A stretch of DNA of 64,000 nt from Rossellomorea aquimaris. Lineage in GTDB: Bacteria > Bacillota > Bacilli > Bacillales > Bacillaceae_B. Within the stretch, counting starts at the first letter, position 1, and each line of letters begins with the position of its first letter. The stretch lies in assembly GCF_035590735.1 (NCBI RefSeq), contig NZ_CP141595.1, forward strand, positions 2,947,001 through 3,011,000, written 5' to 3'. Under the pieces are notes generated by a model. That model had not been told where the DNA came from. It did no database searches and saw nothing but the letters and a program-made list of their open reading frames with translations. Positions 1-7,195 of this stretch are shown piece by piece. A program made the position numbers and the translations under genes.

Positions 1-218
1 TTAATCTCTTTGAACGGGTGATCGGACAATTGGATGAAATCCTGACCCGCCTGGATTTCCGCGACTTCGAAGAGCATGTAACCGATATTCTTTCTTCATC
101 CAGAACGGAAGGGGAAATGAAGATTAAAATGGAGAATTTAACGAGTATGATTCAATTTGCCGAACAATTAAAGGAGGAGAAATCAAATGCAGCAGCACGA
201 AATTCATCAATTTCTTGA
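1..218 (+). CDS. yqhH: C-terminal end of SNF2-type helicase YqhH (partial)
   Basis: An open frame enters from the left edge and ends at 218, reading Asn-Leu-Phe-Glu-Arg and then a charged, helical tail. Only about 71 residues are visible and none of the helicase motifs, so the name rests on position: in B. subtilis yqhH (SNF2-family DEAD/DEAH helicase) lies directly upstream of yqhG in the same direction. The stop codon falls 32 nt inside the next gene, which suggests translational coupling with yqhG. The identity is inferred from synteny, not from motifs. Confidence 0.5.
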   Translation, partial: NLFERVIGQLDEILTRLDFRDFEEHVTDILSSSRTEGEMKIKMENLTSMIQFAEQLKEEKSNAAARNSSIS

Positions 219-978
219 AAGATACTTCGTGGCTAATGGATGTGACCTGGTTGCGAACGGAGACGGTCATATGACCGTCCAGCTCACGATTGATTTGGAT
301 AAGGAGCTGATGAACCGTCCGTTCTACTGGCACTACCTTGAGAAAACGGGAGGTATTCCCAATCCAATGACATTATCCCTTATAACGAATCCGGATAAAG
401 CACCTGAAGACTTAAAAGGAGAACCTATTCACTTTGGTTCTCCAAGGTTACACCAAATCTTCCATTCAACACGAAATTTAGCAGGGTATATACGGTTATA
501 CGAAAACCGGCTCACCCCAAGTGGTCAGCAAACCCCTCTTCATCCATGGCTTGGACTGAATATCAAAATTTCGTATCAATCCAACCGAAAGAAAGACAGT
601 ATTCGAAGCATGGGATTGAATCTGATCAATGGAGTCATTCAGGAAAACTTTCATTCGTCATTGATGTCTAGGAACCTGACACCTAAGATTCCTGATTTCT
701 CGTTCACATTGACACCGATCATCAAACCGAAAAGCGGAGTGAACCGTATTCAAACGTTCCTGTATGAAGAAATCAAAAAAGAACCTGTAGAATGGGCTGA
801 GCAGGCACGAAAGACGTGGGAGGAAGATTTACAATTATTGAATCACTTTTATGGAGATCAAGAGGAAAAGCCCGAATCTTATTTCATGGAACAACAAGCT
901 TTGAAAGAACAGTATGAGCCCAAGATTTCCATAGATATCATTAATGGCGGGATTTTTTATTTACAGAACACCAATTAA
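187..978 (+). CDS. yqhG: YqhG family protein
   Basis: 263-residue cytosolic protein with no signal peptide or membrane segment, matching the usual length and N-terminus (MQQHEIHQF) of the Bacillus YqhG family. Function is unknown in the family. The start is fixed by AAAGGAGGAG about 7 nt upstream, which lies inside the end of yqhH; the two genes overlap by 32 nt and are probably co-transcribed. A rho-independent terminator follows at 984-1019. In B. subtilis the next genes would be sinI/sinR and the tasA operon, which are missing here. Confidence 0.85.
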   Translation: MQQHEIHQFLERYFVANGCDLVANGDGHMTVQLTIDLDKELMNRPFYWHYLEKTGGIPNPMTLSLITNPDKAPEDLKGEPIHFGSPRLHQIFHSTRNLAGYIRLYENRLTPSGQQTPLHPWLGLNIKISYQSNRKKDSIRSMGLNLINGVIQENFHSSLMSRNLTPKIPDFSFTLTPIIKPKSGVNRIQTFLYEEIKKEPVEWAEQARKTWEEDLQLLNHFYGDQEEKPESYFMEQQALKEQYEPKISIDIINGGIFYLQNTN

Positions 979-983
979 TCTTC

Positions 984-1019
984 AATGGAGTAAGTGGATT
1001 TCACTTACTCCATTTTTAT
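984..1019 (+). terminator. Rho-independent terminator after yqhG
   Basis: Inverted repeat AATGGAGTAAGTG / CACTTACTCCATT with a 5-nt loop, followed by a T-run. It ends the yqhH-yqhG unit. Confidence 0.85.
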
Positions 1020-1024
1020 TACAT

Positions 1025-1048
1025 AAAAAAGACTGCCATAGGGCAGCC
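1025..1048 (-). terminator. Rho-independent terminator after yqzE
   Basis: On the minus strand GGCTGCC-CTAT-GGCAGTC is followed by six T. It lies just past the yqzE stop and probably ends the comG-aroK-yqzE transcript region. Confidence 0.75.
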
Positions 1049-1053
1049 TTTAA

Positions 1054-1233
1054 CTATTTATTTTTCTTAAACATGATCATGAAAGCATATGGGATGATCC
1101 CGAACCAGCGAAATAGGAATGGTTCTCGCTCATTCTTCCGTTGCTTCTTTATACTTTTACGTTCATGAGGTGATTTTTCATAATGTTGGACAAATGTTTG
1201 TGTTATGAATTTAACATAATCATTCACTGACAT
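1054..1233 (-). CDS. yqzE: YqzE family small membrane protein
   Basis: 59-residue protein starting MSVNDYVKF, with a very basic middle (KKQRKNER) and a C-terminal hydrophobic stretch around FGIIPYAFMIMF, matching the small YqzE family next to comG in Bacillus. Function unknown; a membrane-tail anchor is likely. The start at 1233 was chosen because GGAGGTGG sits about 7 nt upstream; a longer frame exists but overlaps aroK and lacks a site. In B. subtilis yqzE also lies at the end of the comG locus. Confidence 0.8.
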   Translation of the reverse strand: MSVNDYVKFITQTFVQHYEKSPHERKSIKKQRKNEREPFLFRWFGIIPYAFMIMFKKNK

Positions 1234-1279
1234 AAAAGCACCACCTCCACTTTTATCAGTATGCCCGGCTATAGGTAAT

Positions 1280-1789
1280 TTATTCAGCTTGCCCATCCAG
1301 ATGAGGCAGTATTTCTTCAATAACCTCTTCTATGGTTTTATTGCCTGTTTGAATCGTTATGGAGCTTCCACTCTCATACAGTGGGAAGCGGAGGTTGAAT
1401 AAATTCGATAAACGTTCCTTGGAGTTATTTTGTACGAGTGGACGATTTTCATCGCCTTCAAGACGGGCCCATAATGAAGCAAAAGGACAAGTCAGGTGGA
1501 ATACAAAGTGCTGTTGTCGTAAAATCTCCCTGTTCTCTTCCCTTTCAATCACTCCGCCACCCGTAGTGATAATCGCTTGCTTGTTGGCTAACTCCAAGAG
1601 CACTTTGTTTTCCAGATCCCTGAAATGTTGTTCTCCCTGCTGATTAAAGATCTCTTTAATAGACCTTTTCTCTTTGTTCTCAATGTAACTGTCCATATCA
1701 ATGACCGGTAGATTCAGCACTTCCCCAAGATGTTTCCCAATCGTCGTTTTTCCTACCCCCATAAATCCTATAAAGAAAATCGGCTTCAT
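1280..1789 (-). CDS. aroK: Shikimate kinase
   Basis: 169-residue shikimate kinase: phosphorylates shikimate with ATP at the 3-hydroxyl in the chorismate pathway for aromatic amino acids and folate. The P-loop GFMGVGKTT is at residues 8-16, the shikimate-binding Asp region (IDMDSYIE) at about 30-37, the TTGGG motif at about 75-79, and the lid Arg (DENRPL) near 117. Length is typical of the family. It lies directly behind comGG (3-nt gap) on the same strand, so it may be expressed partly from the comG transcript. In B. subtilis the shikimate kinase gene is elsewhere. Confidence 0.95.
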   Translation of the reverse strand: MKPIFFIGFMGVGKTTIGKHLGEVLNLPVIDMDSYIENKEKRSIKEIFNQQGEQHFRDLENKVLLELANKQAIITTGGGVIEREENREILRQQHFVFHLTCPFASLWARLEGDENRPLVQNNSKERLSNLFNLRFPLYESGSSITIQTGNKTIEEVIEEILPHLDGQAE

Positions 1790-1792
1790 ATT

Positions 1793-2206
1793 CTACTCCC
1801 AACTTATAATGTGTTTTGTTTCCCTATTATACACAACCGTCGTTGGAAGAAAAAGCTTGTCATCCCGTTTGAATGTCACTTCCAATCGTATTTCATCCGG
1901 GTTAACCATTTCGCTGTCGGTCACGATTTCACCATAATCCCCTTTCAAATGTTTGGAAATAAGCATCCCTCTCTCCATCTCCAAAAGGATCGCATGGGAC
2001 ACACTCACGTTTCTTTCATAAATGTATTTCATATTTGTTAAGTATAGATATTTACTAATAAAAAGATCCTTTGCAGCAAATCCTATCGATAAAACAATCA
2101 TCAGAAGCAATAAAGTATATGGCAAAATAAATCCTTTATTGTTAAGGCATTCCTTCTCCTTGTTCGGTTGAAAAGTAAAAGAATTCCCCCTCCACTTTTT
2201 CTCCAC
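1793..2206 (-). CDS. comGG: Competence pseudopilus minor pilin ComGG (start uncertain)
   Basis: Last gene of the comG operon; minor pilin of the competence pseudopilus. The class 3 prepilin pattern is seen as NNKG-F followed by a hydrophobic segment (ILPYTLLLLMIVLS). No ATG, GTG or TTG lies in frame just before this leader. The frame stays open into comGF, where a GTG at 2206 has GGAG about 7 nt upstream, giving an unusually long leader; a further ATG lies at 2287. An ATG with a good ribosome binding site at 2150 is in the comGF frame and meets a stop after two codons. Product call is good, start is not. Confidence 0.7.
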   Translation of the reverse strand: MEKKWRGNSFTFQPNKEKECLNNKGFILPYTLLLLMIVLSIGFAAKDLFISKYLYLTNMKYIYERNVSVSHAILLEMERGMLISKHLKGDYGEIVTDSEMVNPDEIRLEVTFKRDDKLFLPTTVVYNRETKHIISWE

Positions 2207-2600
2207 CAATAAACTCCAAATCCATATGCACTCCCTGGATAATGGAAGCAAAGCTAAATGAATCCACTGACTGTAGAACGATTTCATGCCCTCGATTATT
2301 TACCCTCCTTCGAATGGATTGATTATACTTTTCATACGAAATGGATTCACCACTCACCATAAAAGAAATCTTATCCTGAGTAATCACTACACTTTCCCCA
2401 TTCCATAATTCATTCCTCAAGCTTTCATTGAATAGATTCCATTCATAATAATGTGGAGGAATCATATCATTTTTAATCGTAGAGAAACCCTTCATGATGA
2501 GAGGAATACATAGTGAAATCATGCAAAATACTGTTAAGCTTAACAAAGCCTCGATTAGTGTATATCCATGGTCATTCAGCCTTTGAGATACACACTTCAT
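2142..2600 (-). CDS. comGF: Competence pseudopilus minor pilin ComGF
   Basis: Minor pilin of the transformation pseudopilus. With the start at 2600 (MKCVSQRL) it has about 152 residues, a short basic leader, then HGYTLIEALLSLTVFCMISL, a class 3 prepilin cleavage site and hydrophobic helix processed by ComC. An AGAGGTG site lies 9 nt before this ATG; the frame extends further upstream but only inside comGE. It overlaps comGE by 29 nt, which is typical of this tightly packed operon. Confidence 0.85.
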   Translation of the reverse strand: MKCVSQRLNDHGYTLIEALLSLTVFCMISLCIPLIMKGFSTIKNDMIPPHYYEWNLFNESLRNELWNGESVVITQDKISFMVSGESISYEKYNQSIRRRVNNRGHEIVLQSVDSFSFASIIQGVHMDLEFIGGEKVEGEFFYFSTEQGEGMP

Positions 2601-2898
2601 GGGAATCTGCACCTCTTTTATGGTATTGGACACACGCTTCTTCATTGCCTTCCCCTTTCCAATCGAGTTCATATCTGACTCCTTTATACATTCTTGAATG
2701 ATCCTCATACTCGTGACTGACGATTGCCTTCTCCACCCCTTCTTCAAGAAACTTCAAAGCCTCCACCTCATACTGAAGTTGTTGAAGTTGAGAAGCATAG
2801 TGAATGAGAAATGGTAGAAATACGCCTGCAATCATAAGGATGCAACTGAAGGCGATAAGGGTTTCCGGAAGTGAGAAACCTTTATTATTCTTGTACAT
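2572..2898 (-). CDS. comGE: Competence pseudopilus minor pilin ComGE
   Basis: About 108 residues starting MYKNNKGFSLPETLIAF: basic leader, Gly-Phe cleavage site, and a hydrophobic helix, the class 3 prepilin signature read by the ComC peptidase. It fits ComGE by its place between comGD and comGF and by its length. The start at 2898 follows GGGAG; it overlaps comGD by 14 nt. The cytoplasmic part contains several cysteines near the C-terminus. Confidence 0.8.
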   Translation of the reverse strand: MYKNNKGFSLPETLIAFSCILMIAGVFLPFLIHYASQLQQLQYEVEALKFLEEGVEKAIVSHEYEDHSRMYKGVRYELDWKGEGNEEACVQYHKRGADSHEVCISKAE

Positions 2899-3328
2899 AA
2901 AATCTCCCTTGCCCAATTTGAAACATGAGCTGAATCATGGTATCCCCCATTTTAAAGTTCAGCTTGCCGAATCGGTTTGTATTTCCATCCGGATAGAATG
3001 TGATGTCTCCCAAGCTGTTTATTGATGTAATCTGAATGGAAGATGAAATCTCTCTTGAGACGATCGTTTGTCTGGTAGCGGTTTTCGCAACGTATTTATT
3101 TGTTATGGGGTAAAAGGTCACGGTAATGGGGACTTGGTGTCTAATGCTGTAGCTTTGGATCTGATAGAGGTCTGATTGGAGCTGGGAAAGAAATAATTCC
3201 TTTTCATTACCTTCTTTCATAGGAAGGATGGAAAAGCTGACCCAAGACAGAAGGGTCGTGAATATCAATAAGACGACAAGCATCTCGATAAGGGTATATC
3301 CTGCTTGCTTCCGCATTTCTTTCTTCAT
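2885..3328 (-). CDS. comGD: Competence pseudopilus minor pilin ComGD
   Basis: 147-residue type IV pilin-like protein. The leader MKKEMRKQAG is followed by YTLIEMLVVLLIFTTLL, so cleavage is expected after Gly10. The rest is a beta-rich pilin body. It directly abuts comGC (overlap of one base at 3328) in the operon order comGA-GB-GC-GD-GE-GF-GG. It is needed to build the DNA-uptake pseudopilus across the cell wall. Confidence 0.88.
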   Translation of the reverse strand: MKKEMRKQAGYTLIEMLVVLLIFTTLLSWVSFSILPMKEGNEKELFLSQLQSDLYQIQSYSIRHQVPITVTFYPITNKYVAKTATRQTIVSREISSSIQITSINSLGDITFYPDGNTNRFGKLNFKMGDTMIQLMFQIGQGRFYVQE

Positions 3329-3633
3329 TAATTAGAGGTTACCTTCCCTTCGGCATCTATGGTGATGGCACTACCGTCGGGGCAGGCTTTATAATTTTCA
3401 TTTAAATACCCATCTGTGACGAGAGTATCTATGGTGACCGGAAGCGCATTCCCATCCATTTTGTAGGCCTCAACCTGGCCTTCCACCATGTGAACAAATG
3501 CTTCGCAGCCTTTGGAGTTAATTGAATTGCTTTGGTTGGTGACGTTGGGTATCGTAATAAAAAGCAATACAGATATGACTAATAGAACAATCATCATTTC
3601 GATTAAGGTGAAGCCTTTTTCGTTTTTGAGCAT
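3328..3633 (-). CDS. comGC: Major competence pseudopilin ComGC
   Basis: 101 residues, the expected size for ComGC, the main subunit of the competence pseudopilus. The leader MLKNEKG is followed by FTLIEMMIVLLVISVLL, with the conserved Glu at +5. Two cysteines (in SKGCEAF and YKACPDG) match the intramolecular disulfide known in the family and formed by BdbDC. A GGAGGA site precedes the ATG. There is an unusual gap of about 114 nt between comGB and comGC. Confidence 0.95.
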   Translation of the reverse strand: MLKNEKGFTLIEMMIVLLVISVLLFITIPNVTNQSNSINSKGCEAFVHMVEGQVEAYKMDGNALPVTIDTLVTDGYLNENYKACPDGSAITIDAEGKVTSN

Positions 3634-3747
3634 GGTGTTCCTCCTTGGGTTTTGTGTATTTGTTGAGTGACAGTAGTGAACGACCGAAATTCATTTAATT
3701 TGCTGTTGTGTCGAGGCATGGCAGGTATTGGCCATTATAGATTTTTT

Positions 3748-4770
3748 CTAAATACCCTGCATCATCTGAAATAACGGCATCATAACGGAGAAGTAGATCG
3801 CCATGATGAATAGACCTACAAAAGTAAAAATCATGGGCTGAATATATTTAAGCAATGCATTGGTATTCTCCTCTAATTCTTGAAAGCATATCTCGCTATA
3901 AAGTCGCAGTTCTTCTGCTAATCGTCCATTCGATTGCCCGTGATGGACAACAAAGGGTAACTCTTTTTGAAAAAACGGAAGTGAGGAGAAACATTCATGA
4001 AATGGTTTCCCTTCTTTTAATCCTTTGATCAATTTTTTTGAAACGTATTGTAACGTTGGTCGGAAGGATTGACTTTCGATGATGATAAGGGATTGTGTGA
4101 TGGATACTCCACTGGTGAGAAGAAAGCTTAACTCTCTGGCAAAAAAGTGTGAGTGACCAAGCCTTAAATATTTTGACATAAAAGGAATTTTGCATAGGGT
4201 GACTGAGATTTTAATAGGAGAAATTCTTTTTTTGAATAGGGAGTATAATATGATGCAGATAATGAGTGATAGTAAAAATATACTGAAAATCAACGGGAAT
4301 CTTTCGATGAAGTGGAGGAGATGGTTTAGATTTGCTGAAGGTTCATATCCGATAGAAGTATACAGAGACTGAAATCTTGGAAATAGCACTCTTCTAAGTA
4401 AGACCATCATTAAAATCGAGACGATGATGAGGATTAATGGATACTGAATGACTTGTTGTATTCTCTGCTGGTTTTTCCTTCTTTTTATCAGATAGTTTCC
4501 AGCCTCTGTCAGAGTGTGGCCCATTTGACCATGATGCTCGGCGAAATAAATTTGTGCACTGACGTGACTTGGGATATTTAGTTGTTTGTTGATGACCGAA
4601 GAGACGGACTCTCCTTTTTGCAACGATCCAATCATTCTCTTTTTTAATTTGATCGTATTCTTTTCTTTAGGTAGCAAGAGAAAATCGATGGCTTCTGAAA
4701 AGCTATACCCCTTTTGAAGAAGGTCTCCAAGTCTTTTAAGAAACTTACCTTGATCATCGCTTCTCTTCAT
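3748..4770 (-). CDS. comGB: Competence platform membrane protein ComGB
   Basis: Polytopic GspF/PilC-family platform protein of the transformation pilus, about 340 residues. It starts MKRSDDQGKFLKRLGDLLQKG, the usual ComGB N-terminus, and has hydrophobic segments near the middle (LILIIVSILMMVLL), at IFSIFLLSLIICIILY and at the C-terminus (MIFTFVGLFIMAIYF), typical of the two-repeat GspF fold. The start at 4770 was preferred over an ATG at 4803 by comparison with the family. It overlaps the end of comGA by 17 nt. No stop or frameshift is seen. Confidence 0.9.
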   Translation of the reverse strand: MKRSDDQGKFLKRLGDLLQKGYSFSEAIDFLLLPKEKNTIKLKKRMIGSLQKGESVSSVINKQLNIPSHVSAQIYFAEHHGQMGHTLTEAGNYLIKRRKNQQRIQQVIQYPLILIIVSILMMVLLRRVLFPRFQSLYTSIGYEPSANLNHLLHFIERFPLIFSIFLLSLIICIILYSLFKKRISPIKISVTLCKIPFMSKYLRLGHSHFFARELSFLLTSGVSITQSLIIIESQSFRPTLQYVSKKLIKGLKEGKPFHECFSSLPFFQKELPFVVHHGQSNGRLAEELRLYSEICFQELEENTNALLKYIQPMIFTFVGLFIMAIYFSVMMPLFQMMQGI

Positions 4771-5794
4771 GTACCCATTTCCTATATTCAAGTTCTGAAA
4801 CAAATCCTAGTGCCACCCCCTTATTGATCAAGGTTTGGAGAGTATGATACTGATACTGGACCGACTCCCCCTTTGCCTCCTTTAATACTTCTTTCAAAGC
4901 ACTTCCTGTTACAATTTCATAGACAGAAGCTCTATTAACCTTTTTACCTCGAAGACAATTCCCTTCACACTCCGTTTTGCAAATCGGGCAAACTAACTTT
5001 AGTAATCTCTGTGCTGATACGGCTAACAGTGTTTGTTGAATATCATGCCATTCGATCCCTAATTCCATTAAACGGTAAATCGCACCTTTTGCATCCCTCG
5101 TATGCATGGTCGTGATGACTAGATGACCTGTTAAAGCTGCCCTCACCGCAATTTCCGCTGTTTCTCGATCCCGTATCTCCCCCACCATAATGATATCCGG
5201 ATCATGCCTCAATATCGCTTTTAATCCAGCGGAATACGTAATTCCCGCTTTTTCATTCACTTGAATTTGCACCATTTCTTCATGTTGCTTCTCTACGGGA
5301 TCTTCAAGAGTGATTACATTACGGTTCAGGGCAACTGAGCAATGGTGGACAAGGGAATACAAAGTTGTTGTTTTCCCACTGCCGGTTGGTCCTGTAAATA
5401 TTATGAGACCATGAGAATACATAAGGAGAGCGAGTAATTTTTTTGCAGATGAAGGATACAGGGACATTTTATCGATTGGTAATTGATACTTTTGGGGGAG
5501 TATTCGAATGACGAGACTTTCTTTTAAATGAGTGGTTGGCAAGGTAGATATTCTGAGTGATAGAGGTGTATTTCGAACGGTAAGACTGAAGGAGCCACTT
5601 TGCGGCTTTCGTTTTTCTCCAATGTCCATGGAAGCCATGAACTTTAAATGGGCTATCAATCGTTCTGCCTGATCGGAATCAATCGTTTGGAACGGTACTA
5701 ATACCCCGAGCTTTCTAAACTGAATCAAGTAATCTTTCGTTCTAGGTATTACATGAACATCTGTCGCATCACTGCTGAAAGCTTCTCCAATCAT
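4754..5794 (-). CDS. comGA: Competence traffic ATPase ComGA (N-terminus uncertain)
   Basis: GspE/PilB-type secretion ATPase that drives pseudopilus assembly at the cell pole. Walker A GPTGSGKT lies at residues 135-142 from the ATG at 5794; the Asp box, Walker B region (HDPDIIMVGEIRD) and a C-terminal four-cysteine cluster (CPICKTECEGNC) are present. Homology to B. subtilis ComGA continues upstream of this ATG: the in-frame codons read SVESLSEV, matching the B. subtilis N-terminus, but there is no ATG, GTG or TTG at the expected place. The only matching position after a strong AAAGGTGGTG site is an ATA codon at 5825-5827. Confidence 0.9.
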   Translation of the reverse strand: MIGEAFSSDATDVHVIPRTKDYLIQFRKLGVLVPFQTIDSDQAERLIAHLKFMASMDIGEKRKPQSGSFSLTVRNTPLSLRISTLPTTHLKESLVIRILPQKYQLPIDKMSLYPSSAKKLLALLMYSHGLIIFTGPTGSGKTTTLYSLVHHCSVALNRNVITLEDPVEKQHEEMVQIQVNEKAGITYSAGLKAILRHDPDIIMVGEIRDRETAEIAVRAALTGHLVITTMHTRDAKGAIYRLMELGIEWHDIQQTLLAVSAQRLLKLVCPICKTECEGNCLRGKKVNRASVYEIVTGSALKEVLKEAKGESVQYQYHTLQTLINKGVALGFVSELEYRKWVHEEKR

Positions 5795-6046
5795 TACTTC
5801 CGATAGGGATTCTACTGAGTGAAATATACATAGGCACCACCTTTCTGTTTTCCTAACTTAAGATATACGACATTAATTTACAAAATCCTTCTTTTTCTTG
5901 GAATTTTTTCTCACCAAATACTTTTGGGATAATTGAAATCATTTCTTCCATGCCCAAACCCGACATCAGTCATTCACACAATCTCCCCTCGCCCATATAC
6001 ATAAAAAGAATAAAAATCATAAAATCGAAAGTGGTGATGATATCCC
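5795..6046. promoter_or_regulatory. Divergent regulatory region comGA / cupin gene
   Basis: 252 nt between divergent genes. Toward comGA there is an AT-rich stretch with AAAA-N6-TTTTT at 5882-5896, close to but not a proper ComK half-site (AAAA-N5-TTTT), and no clear second box. Toward the cupin gene a sigma-K-like arrangement is seen (separate entry). ComK control of comG is known in B. subtilis but is not proven by what I can read here. Confidence 0.35.
5999..6026 (+). promoter_or_regulatory. Sigma-K-like promoter of the cupin gene
   Basis: AC at 5999-6000, a 17-nt spacer, then CATAAAATC at 6018-6026, against the sigma-K pattern AC-N17-CATANNNTA (last base differs). It lies 20 nt before the start codon. 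AT-rich surroundings make chance matches likely. Confidence 0.35.
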
Positions 6047-6685
6047 ATGAGTAAATACATGGATTACACCTCTGGTGAAGCACAATTCTCTTTTGATCTT
6101 AATAAAAGTCACTTATTTAAAAAAGACAATCAAAATTTAATAAATATCTTAGGGGTAAATCAGTTGAATACATTGGATAACTCTTCCCTGCTTGATATCT
6201 ATTTAAGTAAACATAATTTTGTGGAACCACACTACCATCAGAACGCAGCAGAACTGGTCTATTGCATTTCTGGTGGAGCTACCGTTTCCATGCTCAATCC
6301 ATATACGAAACAAATTCTGAATTACCGCATTTCTCCAGGACAGGTAGCCAATGTCCCACAAGGCTGGTGGCATTATGAGGAAGCAACCCAGGATCAAACT
6401 CACCTTTTGGCCATTTTTAATGCCCCTACCCCGGAAGTAGTTCTAGGTTCAGATATCTTAAAGTTCACACCATCAAGCGTCATGGCCTACAATTATTGTA
6501 TGGATGAAGCCGAATGGATAAAAACGACTGAGCAAGTGAAACCAAGTACATACATTGGTCCGGCTTGCTTAGAACCTCAAAGGCATTCATCTAAACGACA
6601 GTCCCATTTCGCCTATTCCCCATACCACTATCAATATCAGCCAAACCCTTATTTTTATCGTCAGTGCATTCCAAAAACCTTTTAG
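6047..6685 (+). CDS. Cupin-domain protein, possible spore protein
   Basis: 212 residues with one cupin barrel. The metal motif appears as EPHYHQNAAELVY (His62, His64, Glu69) and a later His109 in PQGWWHYEEA, so a divalent metal site is complete. After about residue 165 the chain becomes a low-complexity tail rich in Tyr, His, Gln and Pro (HYQYQPNPYFYRQ), a composition seen in spore coat proteins. It is a single-gene unit, divergent from comG. Enzymatic activity cannot be told from sequence; oxalate decarboxylase-like or sugar-binding roles are possible. Confidence 0.75.
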   Translation: MSKYMDYTSGEAQFSFDLNKSHLFKKDNQNLINILGVNQLNTLDNSSLLDIYLSKHNFVEPHYHQNAAELVYCISGGATVSMLNPYTKQILNYRISPGQVANVPQGWWHYEEATQDQTHLLAIFNAPTPEVVLGSDILKFTPSSVMAYNYCMDEAEWIKTTEQVKPSTYIGPACLEPQRHSSKRQSHFAYSPYHYQYQPNPYFYRQCIPKTF

Positions 6686-6767
6686 AAAGCGGGAGGAAAC
6701 TTATTTTAAAAACAAATGAATAGAATTTCAAAATACAACCATACTATATTTTGTAAAGTCGATCCAA

Positions 6768-6839
6768 TGGGCTATAGCCAAGCGGTAAGGCATCGCACTT
6801 TGACTGCGACATGCGTTGGTTCGAATCCAGCTAGCCCAG
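6768..6839 (+). tRNA. tRNA-Gln (UUG)
   Basis: Full cloverleaf: acceptor TGGGCTA pairs with TAGCCCA, the anticodon loop CTTTGAC sits between TCGCA and TGCGA and gives anticodon UUG, and GGTTCGAATCC forms the T arm. The sequence is nearly identical to Bacillus tRNA-Gln. The 3' CCA is not encoded. A TATATT hexamer at 6745-6750 may be its -10. Tandem palindromic repeats start two bases after the gene. Confidence 0.97.
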
Positions 6840-6840
6840 T

Positions 6841-7127
6841 ATTAAAAGCGGAGGCGGCTCGTTTAGAGGCGACAAGCATAAGATGAGGCACCCGGAAAGG
6901 CGCTCTTTGCCTTTTTGGGTGCCTTAGCTTATGACCTCGAGCCTCTAGCCGCCGGAGCTGGACAAATTAAAAGCGGAGGCGGCTCGTTTAGAGGCGACAA
7001 GCATAAGATGAGGCACCCGGAAAGGCGCTCTTTGCCTTTTTGGGTGCCTCATCTTATAACCTTGAGCCTCTAAGCCCTGGAGCTGGACAATCTAAAGCGG
7101 AGGCAGCTTATTCAGCCCCGACAAGTA
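6841..7127 (+). repeat. Three tandem copies of a palindromic element (125-bp period)
   Basis: ATTAAAAGCGGAGGCGGCTC begins at 6841 and again at 6966; a third, partial copy starts at about 7090. Each full copy folds into one long interrupted hairpin: GGCGGCT with AGCCGCC, AGAGGC with GCCTCT, CATAAG with CTTATG, GGCACCC with GGGTGCC, and AAGGC with GCCTT around the loop. Each ends in GAGCTGGACAA. Copies 1 and 2 differ only at a few sites. The third copy keeps only the left arm up to GACAAG. Related pieces occur at 12199-12231, 17152-17268 and 55643-55710. Confidence 0.9.
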
Positions 7128-7171
7128 TTGAAAACGGCAGGCACTTTGTGACAAGTGCCTGCCGTTTTCAA
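7128..7171. terminator. Perfect 19-bp inverted repeat downstream of mgsR
   Basis: Arms at 7128-7146 and 7153-7171 (TTGAAAACGGCAGGCACTT and its complement) with a 6-nt loop. It lies 25 nt past the mgsR stop and takes the place of the right half of the third tandem repeat. There is no U-run on the minus strand, so termination is not certain. Confidence 0.6.
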
Positions 7172-7195
7172 TCCAACCTATTTTTCACTATACAT

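Noticed and set aside
5882..5896. ComK-type box before comGA
   Set aside because: The A and T runs are 6 nt apart rather than 5 and no second box at a standard distance was found; the region is AT-rich.
6841..7171. CRISPR array
   Set aside because: Only two to three long palindromic units in direct tandem without unique spacers, and no cas genes in the window.
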